From assembly GCF_042788235.1 (NCBI RefSeq), contig NZ_JBHZOL010000068.1, forward strand, positions 7,829 through 71,828: DNA of 64,000 bases, in the 5' to 3' direction. The translations under genes were made by a program, and so were the position numbers. This document shows positions 16,879 to 25,644 of the stretch, in pieces. The DNA is from Sphaerothrix epifaneia. GTDB lineage: Bacteria > Cyanobacteriota > Cyanobacteriia > Phormidesmidales > Phormidesmidaceae. The stretch's first letter is position 1. Each line of letters starts with the position of its first letter. The notes under the pieces were generated by a model. It was not told where the DNA came from. It made no database searches and was given only the letters and a program-made list of their open reading frames with translations.

Positions 16879-18030
16879 TTGCAAGACATTTATACAAGTT
16901 TGATTCGACCGCTGCTGTTTGCCCTACCGGGTGCGAATCCAGAATGGTTACATCAGCAAACTTTGCGCAGTCTTGCCTGGATGACGCAGCCTGGGCCAAA
17001 TGCCGCTACGGTTGACCAGCCTTCGATCTATCAGGCTTGGCTCCAACGAACGTATACCCTGAGCGATCCGCGCCTCCGGCAGAGCCTCTGGCAACTGGAA
17101 TTTGCCAATCCGGTGGGGTTGGCGGCGGGCTTTGATAAAGATGGCATCGGTGTTCGAGCCTGGGCGTCGCTGGGTTTTGGGTTTGCGGAATTGGGGACGG
17201 TTACCTTTGCAGCCCAGCCGGGAAATCCCCAACCGCGTCTGTTTCGCTTACCAGCCGATGACGCGGCACTAAACCGCATGGGATTTAACAACCAGGGAGC
17301 CGCCGCGCTAGCTGAACGGTTGCAACAGCTTCGTAGCCCTCAAGCGGTGCCTATGCCGCTGGGTATTAATCTGGGCAAGTCTAAGGTTACGCCTCTAGAA
17401 CAGGCTGCAACTGACTATCAAAACAGCTTTCGGCTGCTTCAGGGGTGGGGAGATTATTTTGTGATTAATGTGTCGTCTCCGAATACGCCAGGGTTGCGAT
17501 CGCTTCAGGCGACTGACTCGCTAGCAGCTATTCTCGACGCTATTGAACAAGTTAACCAAGGCCAAAAGCCGCTACTGGTCAAAATTTCCCCAGATCTCGA
17601 TCAAGCGGCGATCGCGGCTATTGTCGATTTGGCTTTGGCCTATCGGCTAGCGGGTCTGATTGCGACCAACACTACCCTCGACCGTACAGCCTTAAAGACG
17701 CGGATTTTAACCGCTACTGGCCAACCCGTTGCCACAGAAGCAGGGGGGATTAGTGGTGCCCCGTTGCGATCGCGATCGACTGAAGTGATCCGCTCGATCT
17801 GGCAGCAAACCCAGGGGCAACTGCCGATTATTGGGGTGGGGGGCATTTTTACAGCCGCTGATGCCTGGGAAAAAATTACGGCTGGCGCTTCTCTCGTCCA
17901 GGTTTATACAGGCTGGATTTATGAAGGGCCAGGTATGATTCGGCGCATTTTAAGCGGGCTGCTGCAAAAGCTAGAAGACCACCAGCTTACGCACCTTTCG
18001 CAGGCGGTAGGGTTAGCCCACAAGCAATAA
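16879..18030 (+). CDS. pyrD: Dihydroorotate dehydrogenase (quinone), class 2
   Basis: PyrD oxidises dihydroorotate to orotate in pyrimidine synthesis and passes electrons to membrane quinone. Class 2 is shown by the N-terminal extension ('YTSLIRPLLFALPGANPEWLHQ', the membrane-contact helices) and by 'FANPVGLAAGFDKDGIGV'. Other motifs are 'NRMGFNNQGA', 'GINLGKSK', 'VSSPNTPGLR' with the catalytic Ser, and 'IGVGGIFTAADAWEKI' at the FMN phosphate site. The start is TTG, placed 7 nt after a strong AAGGAG. The length of 383 fits. The gene is probably monocistronic. Confidence 0.95.
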   Translation: MQDIYTSLIRPLLFALPGANPEWLHQQTLRSLAWMTQPGPNAATVDQPSIYQAWLQRTYTLSDPRLRQSLWQLEFANPVGLAAGFDKDGIGVRAWASLGFGFAELGTVTFAAQPGNPQPRLFRLPADDAALNRMGFNNQGAAALAERLQQLRSPQAVPMPLGINLGKSKVTPLEQAATDYQNSFRLLQGWGDYFVINVSSPNTPGLRSLQATDSLAAILDAIEQVNQGQKPLLVKISPDLDQAAIAAIVDLALAYRLAGLIATNTTLDRTALKTRILTATGQPVATEAGGISGAPLRSRSTEVIRSIWQQTQGQLPIIGVGGIFTAADAWEKITAGASLVQVYTGWIYEGPGMIRRILSGLLQKLEDHQLTHLSQAVGLAHKQ

Positions 18031-18039
18031 GGCCAACGG

Positions 18040-18528
18040 CTAAGCGGCTTGAAGATAGGGTTCGTCAAAACCGTGAGTTTGAGGCGGCAAACCGGAGGCT
18101 AACAGTGCCCGCAGGCGCGGAATTTGGCGCGTATTGTAAACTCGAAATTCATTTTGCAAAGAAGCGGCTTCGCTTCTAATGGCTTGATTGAGCACTAAAG
18201 ACCCTTTGGGGTCAGAAACCGAGCGGTGAAAAGTGCCGGGGGGAATGCGCAAAATTGCCCGGTTGGCTTCTAAACGTACCCGGTGATAAGGATAAGCCCA
18301 GGTGAAATTGATTAAATCAAACGTTCGCCCACCGCTAACGGCTAACAAATTGTCTTCTTGGTGGGGATGTAAATAAAACTGCCAATCTCCTTCAGCGCTG
18401 TTGTGGGGGCTAATGGCGGGGCCATCATGAAAAACTAAATCACGGGCATTAGAACGGCCAACGGTAATATCAAAAAACCGTACATTGGGCGTGTCGCGAA
18501 ATTTGTTAAAAGCGAGCAACTCGAACAT
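18040..18528 (-). CDS. Cupin-fold protein of unknown function
   Basis: This 162-residue soluble protein has an RmlC/cupin-like pattern. 'WQFYLHPHQEDNLLAVSGGRTFDLINF' corresponds to cupin motif 1, with His and Glu as possible metal ligands. 'AILRIPPGTFHRSVSDPKGSLVLNQAI' corresponds to motif 2. It begins 115 bp from a divergent LysR gene, with a LysR-type box between them, so it is the likely target of that regulator. The substrate is unknown; a sugar-nucleotide epimerase-like or dioxygenase-like role would be a guess. Confidence 0.7.
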   Translation of the reverse strand: MFELLAFNKFRDTPNVRFFDITVGRSNARDLVFHDGPAISPHNSAEGDWQFYLHPHQEDNLLAVSGGRTFDLINFTWAYPYHRVRLEANRAILRIPPGTFHRSVSDPKGSLVLNQAIRSEAASLQNEFRVYNTRQIPRLRALLASGLPPQTHGFDEPYLQAA

Positions 18529-18612
18529 AGCTCAAACGGATGTGGATAAACTAACGGCTTATTGACTAAGCTATCTTTACGTTTGATGAACGACAAAAAC
18601 CTCACCGAGTCG

Positions 18613-18637
18613 CATCTATGCGCAAAGCGAATAGATG
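18613..18637. promoter_or_regulatory. LysR-type box (CATCTAT-N11-ATAGATG)
   Basis: A perfect 7-bp inverted repeat with an 11-bp spacer fits the T-N11-A rule for LysR-type regulator sites. It ends 6 bp before the start codon of the LysR gene and lies between that gene and the divergent cupin gene. Autoregulation plus control of the cupin gene is the natural reading. Confidence 0.65.
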
Positions 18638-18643
18638 TAATGT

Positions 18644-19531
18644 ATGAACATTTTTCAATTAGAAATATTGGCGGCGATCGCCCGCTGTGGTAGCTTTTCG
18701 GATGCCGCGCTTAAATTAGATATTTCTCAGTCTGCAGTCAGTCGGGCGATCGCTTCGCTAGAAGCTGAACTGGGCGTACCGTTACTGGTGCGAGGACGCT
18801 TTGGTGCCCGCCTGACGCGCATTGGTGAGCGTATTATGGGGCACGCCGATCAAATTTTAGAGCTACGAGAACACATTGAATATGAAGTTAACTTAGAAAA
18901 AGGGCTATACGGTAGCCAGTTGCGAATTGCTTCTTTTCGCAGTGCGGCCACCCATTTGTTGCCTCCCATTATTGCTCACTTTTGCCAGCGCTTCCCCCAT
19001 GTAGACGTGTCGATCAGTGAGCACGACCCGGCAGGGGTAGAAAAAGCGCTTCAGGCTGGCGAAGCCGATATTGGGCTGGTTCCTTTACCCCGTTCAGAAG
19101 AGTTTTATACCTGGGAAATCGCCCGTGACGAGTACGTGGTTTTGTTACCCCACTCCGTTGGCTTTGTGCCTGCCCAACTGACCTGGCGAGAGCTAGCGCA
19201 GCACGCTTTTATCTTACTGAACTATGCAGAATGTACGTCAGCCGTGCGCAACCACTGGGCAAGCTGGGATCAGCCTTTGCGGGTAGCCTACCTGATTAAA
19301 GAAGACTCTACTATTGTCAGCATGGTGGCTCAGGGGTTAGGGGCGGCAATTTTGCCTCGGCTGGCTGCCTTGCCCATCCCCGCTGGTGTGCAGGTGCGAT
19401 CGCTACCCGTGCCGCTAGAACGGGTGATCGGAGCTGCCACTTTGGTAAATACTCCCCATCCACCTTCGGTTAAAGCGTTTTTGGAAGTGTTGCAAAGCCA
19501 GGGGGCACTGGCAAAAACGGCGGTTGATTAG
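18644..19531 (+). CDS. LysR-family transcriptional regulator
   Basis: This 295-residue protein has an N-terminal winged helix-turn-helix at about 1-60 ('FSDAALKLDISQSAVSRAIASLEAELGVPLLVRG'). A periplasmic-binding-like effector domain follows from about 90 ('LRIASFRSAATHLLPPIIAHF', 'GEADIGLVPLP'). It is divergent from the cupin gene, with a LysR box in between. It is not NtcB, whose gene is at 20805-21713. The effector is unknown. Confidence 0.9.
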   Translation: MNIFQLEILAAIARCGSFSDAALKLDISQSAVSRAIASLEAELGVPLLVRGRFGARLTRIGERIMGHADQILELREHIEYEVNLEKGLYGSQLRIASFRSAATHLLPPIIAHFCQRFPHVDVSISEHDPAGVEKALQAGEADIGLVPLPRSEEFYTWEIARDEYVVLLPHSVGFVPAQLTWRELAQHAFILLNYAECTSAVRNHWASWDQPLRVAYLIKEDSTIVSMVAQGLGAAILPRLAALPIPAGVQVRSLPVPLERVIGAATLVNTPHPPSVKAFLEVLQSQGALAKTAVD

Positions 19532-19537
19532 CGCTAT

Positions 19538-19638
19538 GGCAAAGGGCAAAGGGCAGAAAGCAAAGGGTAGAAGGAAAGCTTTTCTGTCAGCGGCTTGCAG
19601 CCATTGAGGTGTCTCAACGCTGGTGGCTACCGCTAAAA
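19538..19638 (+). repeat. Dispersed intergenic element, copy B
   Basis: This is the most complete copy of the family. GGCAAAGGGC-type purine repeats are followed by GGAAAGCTTTTCTGTCAGCG, then a hairpin TTGAG-GTGT-CTCAA, then GGTGGCTACCGCT. It begins 6 bp after the LysR stop codon. Confidence 0.85.
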
Positions 19639-19711
19639 TTTTCTGCCGAAACCGATCGCTAGAGAGTCATAGCTGTCAGAAGTTTGAAGTGGGTTCAGGG
19701 TAACGGGTTGA

Positions 19712-20773
19712 CTAAGAGGTGACGAGTACCTGAGCCGCGATCGCTTCTTGAACTTCGGCGAGCTTTTGCTGCAGTTGCCCCTGCAGCACCAATTTTTCAG
19801 CCAGGGTAAAGCCTGCTTCTAACGTGTGGGAGACGCCACAGCGCCACAGATAAAACCCTCCGTTCCAAATGGCTGACTGGGCTACTTCGCTGGGCTTACC
19901 GTCAATCACGCTTTGCAAAGCCGCGATCGCGTCGGCCTCTTCTAGCAGGGGCGGGTCTTCGGTGCTAAAGCCGTAGTCTCGCGGACTGAGCAACAGCCGA
20001 TCAAACATGCCGTTGATCTGCCCCAGACCAATAATCGCTGTGCGGCTGCGAGCTAGGTCACAACTGCCTTCTAACCCTTTAACGGTGGTAAAAAAGGGTC
20101 GCTTACGCAGAGCCAAACTAGCGACTGTTCGTTCTTCGGTGGGGGGATGGACAAAGCCGCTGACTAAGTGGGTGTTGCCCGCATAGGGCGACCACATAAT
20201 TTCAATTGTGGCAAAGGGGGGGCGTTTACCAATTTGATCGCGGTAAGGCACCATTGCCTGCGCTTGAGGAAAATGGCGAGGCAGATAAACAAAACTCAGC
20301 CCTGTTTCGGCTAGCATCTGTTGAGCCTGAGCCAAACTGAGTTGCTGCCAGTTGACGCCTAAGCCTTGCCAAATTTCGATCAGCGGCAGTCCGTATTTGG
20401 TGGGCATGCGATCGCCACCGTGCAAAACTACGGGTGCTTTTACCGCCGCCAGCATCAAAGCGGTTAAAGGGCTAATGGGCAACGTACGCGATCGCCCGTC
20501 ATAGGGGACGCTAAAAACCGTAACCGGATAGGCAGATTCAATCGCTGTTAGTTTTGGCCCTAGCTGATCATAGGCATCTAGCATACCTGCTAGTTCTTCA
20601 GGGGTCGGGCGCTTGATCCGGTGAGCAATCATAAACGCGCCTAATTGGGCGGGGGTGGCTTCTTGCTCGAGCATCATGCAAGTGGCGATCGCCGCTTCAG
20701 CGCGGCTCAAGTCTTTGGAGGTGTGGCTGCCACTGCCAACTTTTTGAAGAAGCGAACGAAATGCCTGGCTCAT
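19712..20773 (-). CDS. cnaT: CnaT-type regulator, anthranilate phosphoribosyltransferase-like
   Basis: The 353-residue protein has the TrpD fold but a degenerate active site. The canonical GTGGD phosphate motif reads VPYDGRSR, and the HGNR motif reads HGGDR. In Anabaena PCC 7120 the protein of this type next to ntcB (CnaT) is needed for expression of the nir operon and does not make tryptophan. Here too it follows ntcB by 31 bp on the same strand and lies in the nitrate block. I therefore assign CnaT. Its biochemical activity is unknown even in the model. Confidence 0.85.
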   Translation of the reverse strand: MSQAFRSLLQKVGSGSHTSKDLSRAEAAIATCMMLEQEATPAQLGAFMIAHRIKRPTPEELAGMLDAYDQLGPKLTAIESAYPVTVFSVPYDGRSRTLPISPLTALMLAAVKAPVVLHGGDRMPTKYGLPLIEIWQGLGVNWQQLSLAQAQQMLAETGLSFVYLPRHFPQAQAMVPYRDQIGKRPPFATIEIMWSPYAGNTHLVSGFVHPPTEERTVASLALRKRPFFTTVKGLEGSCDLARSRTAIIGLGQINGMFDRLLLSPRDYGFSTEDPPLLEEADAIAALQSVIDGKPSEVAQSAIWNGGFYLWRCGVSHTLEAGFTLAEKLVLQGQLQQKLAEVQEAIAAQVLVTS

Positions 20774-20804
20774 AGCTTAAAACGTGTAGAAGAAAATAAA
20801 CTGG

Positions 20805-21713
20805 CTAAGCCACTGCCAGGGCCGGAAGTTTGGCCCGCTGCACTAGCTCACAAAAGTGCTGAATCGGAGGTATCTTCAAACGATCTGCCGTCGTCACCAA
20901 GACTACCTGACGCGTTAGGCAGGGAGACTCGGTAGGGCGAACGGCCAGCGTAGAATCTTGACGGCTTTCGGCTAAGGCAGATTGCGGTAGCAGCGCGATT
21001 AATTCACCCTGACGCACCACACCGCGAAAGGCATCTAGCGTATTCAGTTCTAAAGCTGACTTGAGTTCTGCCCCATACTGCTGAAATTGGTTTTGTACCA
21101 ATCGCTGCATGCCGTAGCCATCCTTAAACGTCACTTGGGGATATTGCACAATGGCCGACCAGGGAACCTGCCCGTATTGACTGAGGGGGTGACGAGCGGC
21201 CATCAACACCTCGACGGGTTCTTCATACAGCGAGGTCACTACCATCTCAGCGCTGGTGGTAAGCAGCGGATTGTTCATTACAACTGCAACGTCCACTAGC
21301 CCATCGCGTAGCACTTTCAAAGAGCGATCGCTGCCTAAGGCGGTAATTCTAAGCTGCACCTCCGGATAGCGCTTGGCAAACTGACCCAAAATAGCAGGCA
21401 AAAAGTGAGAACAAACCGAATGAATCGCCGCTACACACAGTTCTGGCTGTTTGCCCAGCATTAAATCTTCGAGTTCTTGGGTGATTTGTTTCCACTCCTG
21501 GCAGATGCGGCGGGCGCGGGGCAATAGAAAATCACCCGCAACCGTCGGTTTGACCTGAGCCGTGCGATGCAGCAGAGAAACGCCTAACTCAGCCTCTAAC
21601 GACTGAATCTGACGGCTAATGGTCGATTGAGTCACGCCACAGCGACGAGCAGCAGCCTGAAAGCTGCCCGTTTCAGCAATGGCCAGATAAGCCTGCAGTT
21701 GCTCTAGGCGCAT
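20805..21713 (-). CDS. ntcB: NtcB, LysR-type activator of nitrate assimilation genes
   Basis: The 302-residue LysR protein starts MRLEQLQAYLAIAETGSFQ and has the helix-turn-helix 'AAARRCGVTQSTISRQIQSLE', the form I associate with cyanobacterial NtcB. The effector domain follows from about 90. NtcB activates the nirA operon when nitrate or nitrite is present, together with NtcA. Position supports the call: it lies between cnaT and the HEAT gene, opposite nirA. A full NtcA-type promoter is seen upstream at 21900-21941, so ntcB can be switched on without the HEAT gene. Confidence 0.88.
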   Translation of the reverse strand: MRLEQLQAYLAIAETGSFQAAARRCGVTQSTISRQIQSLEAELGVSLLHRTAQVKPTVAGDFLLPRARRICQEWKQITQELEDLMLGKQPELCVAAIHSVCSHFLPAILGQFAKRYPEVQLRITALGSDRSLKVLRDGLVDVAVVMNNPLLTTSAEMVVTSLYEEPVEVLMAARHPLSQYGQVPWSAIVQYPQVTFKDGYGMQRLVQNQFQQYGAELKSALELNTLDAFRGVVRQGELIALLPQSALAESRQDSTLAVRPTESPCLTRQVVLVTTADRLKIPPIQHFCELVQRAKLPALAVA

Positions 21714-21899
21714 AGGAATGAAAAAGAGGCGGAAAAGGCAGTAGCCAATCTCAAAAAATTCGTGGATTTAACGGTGAATTTAAGCAGGCGCTGAGCTAAA
21801 GGCAAATTTGCAAAGATAATTCGGCACAAGCCGACTGATCGCCTCAACGCTGCCTATACCTACACTAAAAACCAAACTCGTAACTCAGTAATCACGCTA

Positions 21900-21941
21900 A
21901 CCCTAGCGGATCTAAGGCACTCAGTTGGTAATATTCGATAC
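21900..21941 (-). promoter_or_regulatory. NtcA-activated promoter of ntcB
   Basis: GTA-N8-TAC at 21928-21941 is a perfect NtcA consensus. Reading toward ntcB (minus strand), a 22-bp spacer leads to TAGGGT at 21900-21905, which fits TAN3T. This is the class II NtcA arrangement. It lies about 190 bp upstream of the ntcB start, implying a leader of about 180 nt. Confidence 0.75.
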
Positions 21942-22019
21942 AGGTTGAACTTCAGCCGCTGGATTTCAATGCCTTTGCCAGCGCTGGTCTTAATTTTTTC
22001 TTAATTTTATGATTTCAGC

Positions 22020-23210
22020 CTACCATTCTTGCAAAGCTTTTTGCAGCGCTTGCTTTAGCTCCGGTGACAGCGTGGGCTGCTGCAATTTTTGGCTTAGGCG
22101 CTGCTGGGCTTGGTCAGCGGCCAGTTGCTTGAGGGCGGCGATCGCGTGGAGATAAATTCGTTTTTGCGGATGGGCTAGCTGCAAAATTAAGCTATCAAGC
22201 GAGCGGCGATCGCCCAAATTTGCCAGCGCCATAATCAAAGTCTGGCGGTTAGGGTCGCTCAGGTCGGGCTGGTGCAGCCAGGTGAGTAAGGTATTGACCA
22301 CCGTTGCTTGCAGCGCGGGCTGTTTAACTTTAGCCAATGCCCGTAAGGTTTCTTGCTGTACCGCTTCAGGTACTTTTTCAAAAGCGGCGATCAAGGTTTG
22401 AATCACGGGTTCTGTGAGTATCCAGCTCAGCGCCCGCACAATTTCTAGCTGAAGCGCGGCTGGCGTATGGGCTAGCCGCAAAACCCGACCAAGGGCTGCT
22501 GCTGCTGCCGGGGTGCCTAAACGCCCCAAAGCGATCGCCGCCTGGGCACAGACGGTTGGGTTGAGATCCCATAAACGGGTTTGTAAGTGTTCGACTAAAT
22601 TGAGCGATTCAACTAGGTCTTTACGGCGACCTAAAGTTGCGATCGCCTCAGTTCGCACCGCCGCTGCCGGATCGCTCAACGCCTGCACTAAAACGGGCGG
22701 AATTCGGGGATCGCGAAAGCTACTTAAAGCTTCAACTGCCTGGGTTCGAATGGTGGCGTCGGCATCGGTGGTAACGCTCAGCAGCGGGTCAATGGTGGCG
22801 CTTGTGCGAATCCGAGCCAGGGCATACACGGCAAACGGGCGCTGGCTGGCTTCAGCTAACGACTGTGCCAAAACCGTAATGGCACTGGAGCCAATTTGAG
22901 CCAAAGCTTCAGCGGCAATTTCACAGAGCGCTTCATCGTCGCTCGTTGCCAGCAGTCGAGCTAGGGCAATCACCACCGCAGGCTGATCAAATTCTCCTAA
23001 AAGGCGAGCCGCAAACCAGCGAATTTCCCAATCTAACGTTTTATCTTGCACCAGCTCAATCAACGCTGGCACTGCTTCTGTCCCTAACTCGCGAATGTGC
23101 TTGGTAATTTCCCAACGGCTTTGAAAATCTCCTGTTTCTAAAGCCGCGATCGCTGCCGCAACTGGACTTAGGCAAGTCGATTGTTCAGATTGAGTGAGTG
23201 ACTGCTGCAA
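22020..23210 (-). CDS. HEAT-repeat protein in the nirB position
   Basis: This 396-residue all-helical protein is built of HEAT/PBS-lyase-type repeats from about 45 to 390, with units such as 'ALVQALSDPAAAVRTEAIATLGRR' and 'TRLWDLNPTVCAQAAIALGRLG'. It is a protein-protein scaffold with no catalytic motif. It is divergent from nirA and upstream of ntcB. In Synechococcus the nirB gene holds this place (nirA divergent from nirB-ntcB), and NirB is needed for full nitrite reductase activity. I infer a NirB-like maturation role but cannot confirm orthology from sequence alone. It is unrelated to the enterobacterial NirB. Confidence 0.75.
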   Translation of the reverse strand: MQQSLTQSEQSTCLSPVAAAIAALETGDFQSRWEITKHIRELGTEAVPALIELVQDKTLDWEIRWFAARLLGEFDQPAVVIALARLLATSDDEALCEIAAEALAQIGSSAITVLAQSLAEASQRPFAVYALARIRTSATIDPLLSVTTDADATIRTQAVEALSSFRDPRIPPVLVQALSDPAAAVRTEAIATLGRRKDLVESLNLVEHLQTRLWDLNPTVCAQAAIALGRLGTPAAAAALGRVLRLAHTPAALQLEIVRALSWILTEPVIQTLIAAFEKVPEAVQQETLRALAKVKQPALQATVVNTLLTWLHQPDLSDPNRQTLIMALANLGDRRSLDSLILQLAHPQKRIYLHAIAALKQLAADQAQQRLSQKLQQPTLSPELKQALQKALQEW

Positions 23211-23532
23211 AAGTGTTAGACCTCTTCAAAGCTGCTGAATCTGACTTAACGCCCTGTCCCGTTTTGTCAGGAGTGCCCGCATCAGTCGGCAGTTATTCTC
23301 CATGAAATGTCAGCAATTGGGGTCAGACAAAACGATTGACTTCTGCCTGCCATTTTTGAGAATAAAGCTTTTTTTGACAAGGGGATAGTCGCCCTATTAT
23401 GCAAGTTCATCGGCAATCTTATGCGTAATCAACATTTCAGCAACAGCCCCACCTCAGCCCCAAAAGCAACTCCAGACTCGATTCTGTTTTCGCATTTTGA
23501 TTATGCGATTATTGCAAATTCTTTACAAAACT

Positions 23533-23574
23533 GTGTCTGAAAATACAAAATCTCCCGTTTGACTTGGCTAATGT
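23533..23574 (+). promoter_or_regulatory. NtcA-type promoter 1 upstream of nirA
   Basis: GT-N10-AC at 23533-23546 (GTG-N8-TAC) is followed after exactly 22 bp by TAATGT at 23569-23574, which fits TAN3T. Spacing and both boxes match NtcA class II promoters. About 20 bp further upstream, around 23500-23520, an ATGCGATTATTGCA segment might be the NtcB site; that part is weak. Confidence 0.65.
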
Positions 23575-23731
23575 GAGTTCTCAATTCGGGATAAACAACT
23601 TGAACCTGAATTGCTTGGCGTCCGTTTCCTTCAACCCTGACCAGTGGGTGTAAAAGTGACTTGTTGGGGACAGGCTCAATTTTTCATCCACTGGTTGGTG
23701 AAATTGCTTGGCCTTGAGCGCGTTCTCTTTA

Positions 23732-23773
23732 GTGACTGATGTTACTGTTTTCGACGGGTTGTTTCGATAGTTT
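23732..23773 (+). promoter_or_regulatory. NtcA-type promoter 2 upstream of nirA
   Basis: GTGACTGATGTTAC at 23732-23745 fits GT-N10-AC. A 22-bp spacer then leads to TAGTTT at 23768-23773 (TAN3T). It is closer to nirA than promoter 1 but its NtcA box is weaker. Either or both may drive the nirA-nrtP-narB operon. Confidence 0.5.
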
Positions 23774-23897
23774 TTGAGGCAATATTGACATCAAAAATTC
23801 AAGGTTTTTAAGGCTCAAGCTTCGGGAATAACGAATTTCGGAATGTCAGTATATTAAGCCTGTTGTTGTTAATTTCAGTTGCCTTTATTTGCAGCTA

Positions 23898-25493
23898 ATG
23901 TTAGGTGAAGCCGTGGTTGATACAGCCGTTAACGCAGTTCAAAAAGACGTTAAGCTGAACAAATTTGAAAAGTTCAAAGCTGTCAAAGACGGCTTGGATG
24001 TAAAAGACGAGCTAGAGCATTTTGCGGAAATTGGCTGGGAAGCGGTCGATGAAACTGATCTAACCCATCGGCTAAAGTGGCTGGGCGTTTTCTTTCGTCC
24101 CGTTACCCCAGGTAAGTTTATGTTGCGCCTGCGCATGCCTCACGGTGTTCTCTCTAGCTATAAGCTGCGGGTGCTAGCTGAGATTGTTCAGCGCTATGGT
24201 GATGATGGCAGCGCCGATATTACTACCCGCCAAAATATTCAATTGCGGGGTATCCGCCTAGAAGATATTCCCGATATTTTTCAGCAACTGCGCGATGCGG
24301 GCATGACCTCTGTGCAATCGGGGATGGATAATGTGCGCAACATTACGGGTTCTCCGGTATCGGGTATTGATGCTGACGAACTGATTGATACGCAAGGGCT
24401 GGTAATCAAAGTACAGGATATGATTACTGGCAATGGAGTTGGTAACTACGCCTTTACCAATTTACCCCGTAAGTTCAACATTGCCATTGAAGGCGGACGA
24501 GACAACTCCATTCACGCTGAAATTAACGATATTGCCTTTGTGCCTGCTTACCGCGAGGGAGTTTTGGGCTTCAACGTTTTAGTCGGGGGCTTTTTCTCGG
24601 CTAAACGTTGTGAAGCGGCGATTCCGCTCAAAGCGTGGGTACCGCCTAACGATGATGTTGTAGAACTGTGTCGAGCCATTTTGCTGGTGTACCGCGATCA
24701 TGGCTTACGGGCTAATCGCCAAAAGGCGCGGCTGATGTGGTTGATTGATGAGTGGGGTTTAGAGCAGTTTCGCGCTGAGGTAGAAAAGGTATTTGGCAAG
24801 CCGCTGCTGTCAGATGCGCCTGAAGACGCGATGGATTGGGACAAGCGTGATCACATCGGCGTCTACGCTCAGAAGCAGTCTGGGTTAAATTATGTGGGTT
24901 TGCATGTGCCTGTAGGGCGCTTGCAAGCCGAAGATATGTTTGACCTGGCGCGGCTAGCAGAAGTTTACGGTAGCGGGGAGTTGCGCTTGACGGTCGAGCA
25001 AAACGTCATTGTGCCCAATATCCCCGATTCTCGGGTTGAAACCTTTTTGCAAGAACCCTTGCTGAAGAAGTTTTCGATCGCGCCTGCTCCGCTGACGCGA
25101 TCGCTGGTTTCCTGCACAGGCGCTCAGTTTTGTAATTTTGCGCTGGTAGAAACCAAGCAGCGAGCTTTGGGATTGGCTCGGTTATTGGATGCGGAACTCA
25201 GCTTAAATCAACCCGTGCGAATTCACTGGACGGGTTGCCCTAATTCTTGCGGCCAGCCACAAGTGGCTGATATTGGCTTTATGGGCACCAAAACCCGCAA
25301 AGATGGCAAAACGGTAGAAGCCGTTGACATCTACATGGGCGGAAAAGTGGGCAAAGACGCTCATTTAGGCGATCGCGTGCGGCAAGCTGTCCCCTGCGAT
25401 GAACTCAAAGATGTGTTGAAAGCATTGCTCGTAGAACGCTTCAACGCTGAACCCAAAAGCGACTTGAGCCAGCCTAGCTCCGCCCATGGCTAA
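23898..25493 (+). CDS. nirA: Ferredoxin-nitrite reductase
   Basis: NirA reduces nitrite to ammonium with six electrons from ferredoxin, using siroheme and a [4Fe-4S] cluster. The cluster ligands are visible as SCTGAQFC and GCPNSC, with cysteines near residues 406, 412, 447 and 451. The N-terminal half has 'MLRLRMPHGVLSSYKLRVLAEI' and 'DITTRQNIQLRGI'. The start is ATG 23898 giving MLGEAVVDTAVN; an in-frame TTG lies three codons earlier. It is the first gene of nirA-nrtP-narB. The C-terminus lacks the extra ferredoxin domain found in some cyanobacteria. Confidence 0.97.
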   Translation: MLGEAVVDTAVNAVQKDVKLNKFEKFKAVKDGLDVKDELEHFAEIGWEAVDETDLTHRLKWLGVFFRPVTPGKFMLRLRMPHGVLSSYKLRVLAEIVQRYGDDGSADITTRQNIQLRGIRLEDIPDIFQQLRDAGMTSVQSGMDNVRNITGSPVSGIDADELIDTQGLVIKVQDMITGNGVGNYAFTNLPRKFNIAIEGGRDNSIHAEINDIAFVPAYREGVLGFNVLVGGFFSAKRCEAAIPLKAWVPPNDDVVELCRAILLVYRDHGLRANRQKARLMWLIDEWGLEQFRAEVEKVFGKPLLSDAPEDAMDWDKRDHIGVYAQKQSGLNYVGLHVPVGRLQAEDMFDLARLAEVYGSGELRLTVEQNVIVPNIPDSRVETFLQEPLLKKFSIAPAPLTRSLVSCTGAQFCNFALVETKQRALGLARLLDAELSLNQPVRIHWTGCPNSCGQPQVADIGFMGTKTRKDGKTVEAVDIYMGGKVGKDAHLGDRVRQAVPCDELKDVLKALLVERFNAEPKSDLSQPSSAHG

Positions 25494-25580
25494 CAATCTT
25501 CACTGGGGGAGTCTGCGTTTGACTTCTCCGGGTTATGAAGCTCAGCGATCGCTGAGAAACCTCGTTTGAGCTAACAAAAA

Positions 25581-25605
25581 CTCTTGGCAAAGTCCTTGCC
25601 AAGAG
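25581..25605 (+). other. Intercistronic hairpin between nirA and nrtP
   Basis: CTCTTGGCAA and TTGCCAAGAG form a perfect 10-bp stem around a 5-nt loop. No U-tract follows, so it is not a simple terminator. It is likely to mark mRNA processing or stability between nirA and nrtP, giving unequal amounts of the two messages. Confidence 0.7.
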
Positions 25606-25644
25606 CCAAAGCAAATAAGTTGATTTACTAGGAGAGTAGCATAG

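Larger units (their letters stand above)
23211..23888. other. Regulatory region between the HEAT gene and nirA
   Basis: This 678-bp divergent region is AT-rich. It contains the two NtcA-type promoters toward nirA listed separately. No promoter toward the HEAT gene was recognised. There is no supportable ORF and no repeat copy. Confidence 0.6.

Noticed and set aside
19712..20773. Anthranilate phosphoribosyltransferase for tryptophan synthesis (trpD)
   Set aside because: Key phosphate and anthranilate motifs are degenerate and the gene follows ntcB, which fits CnaT.
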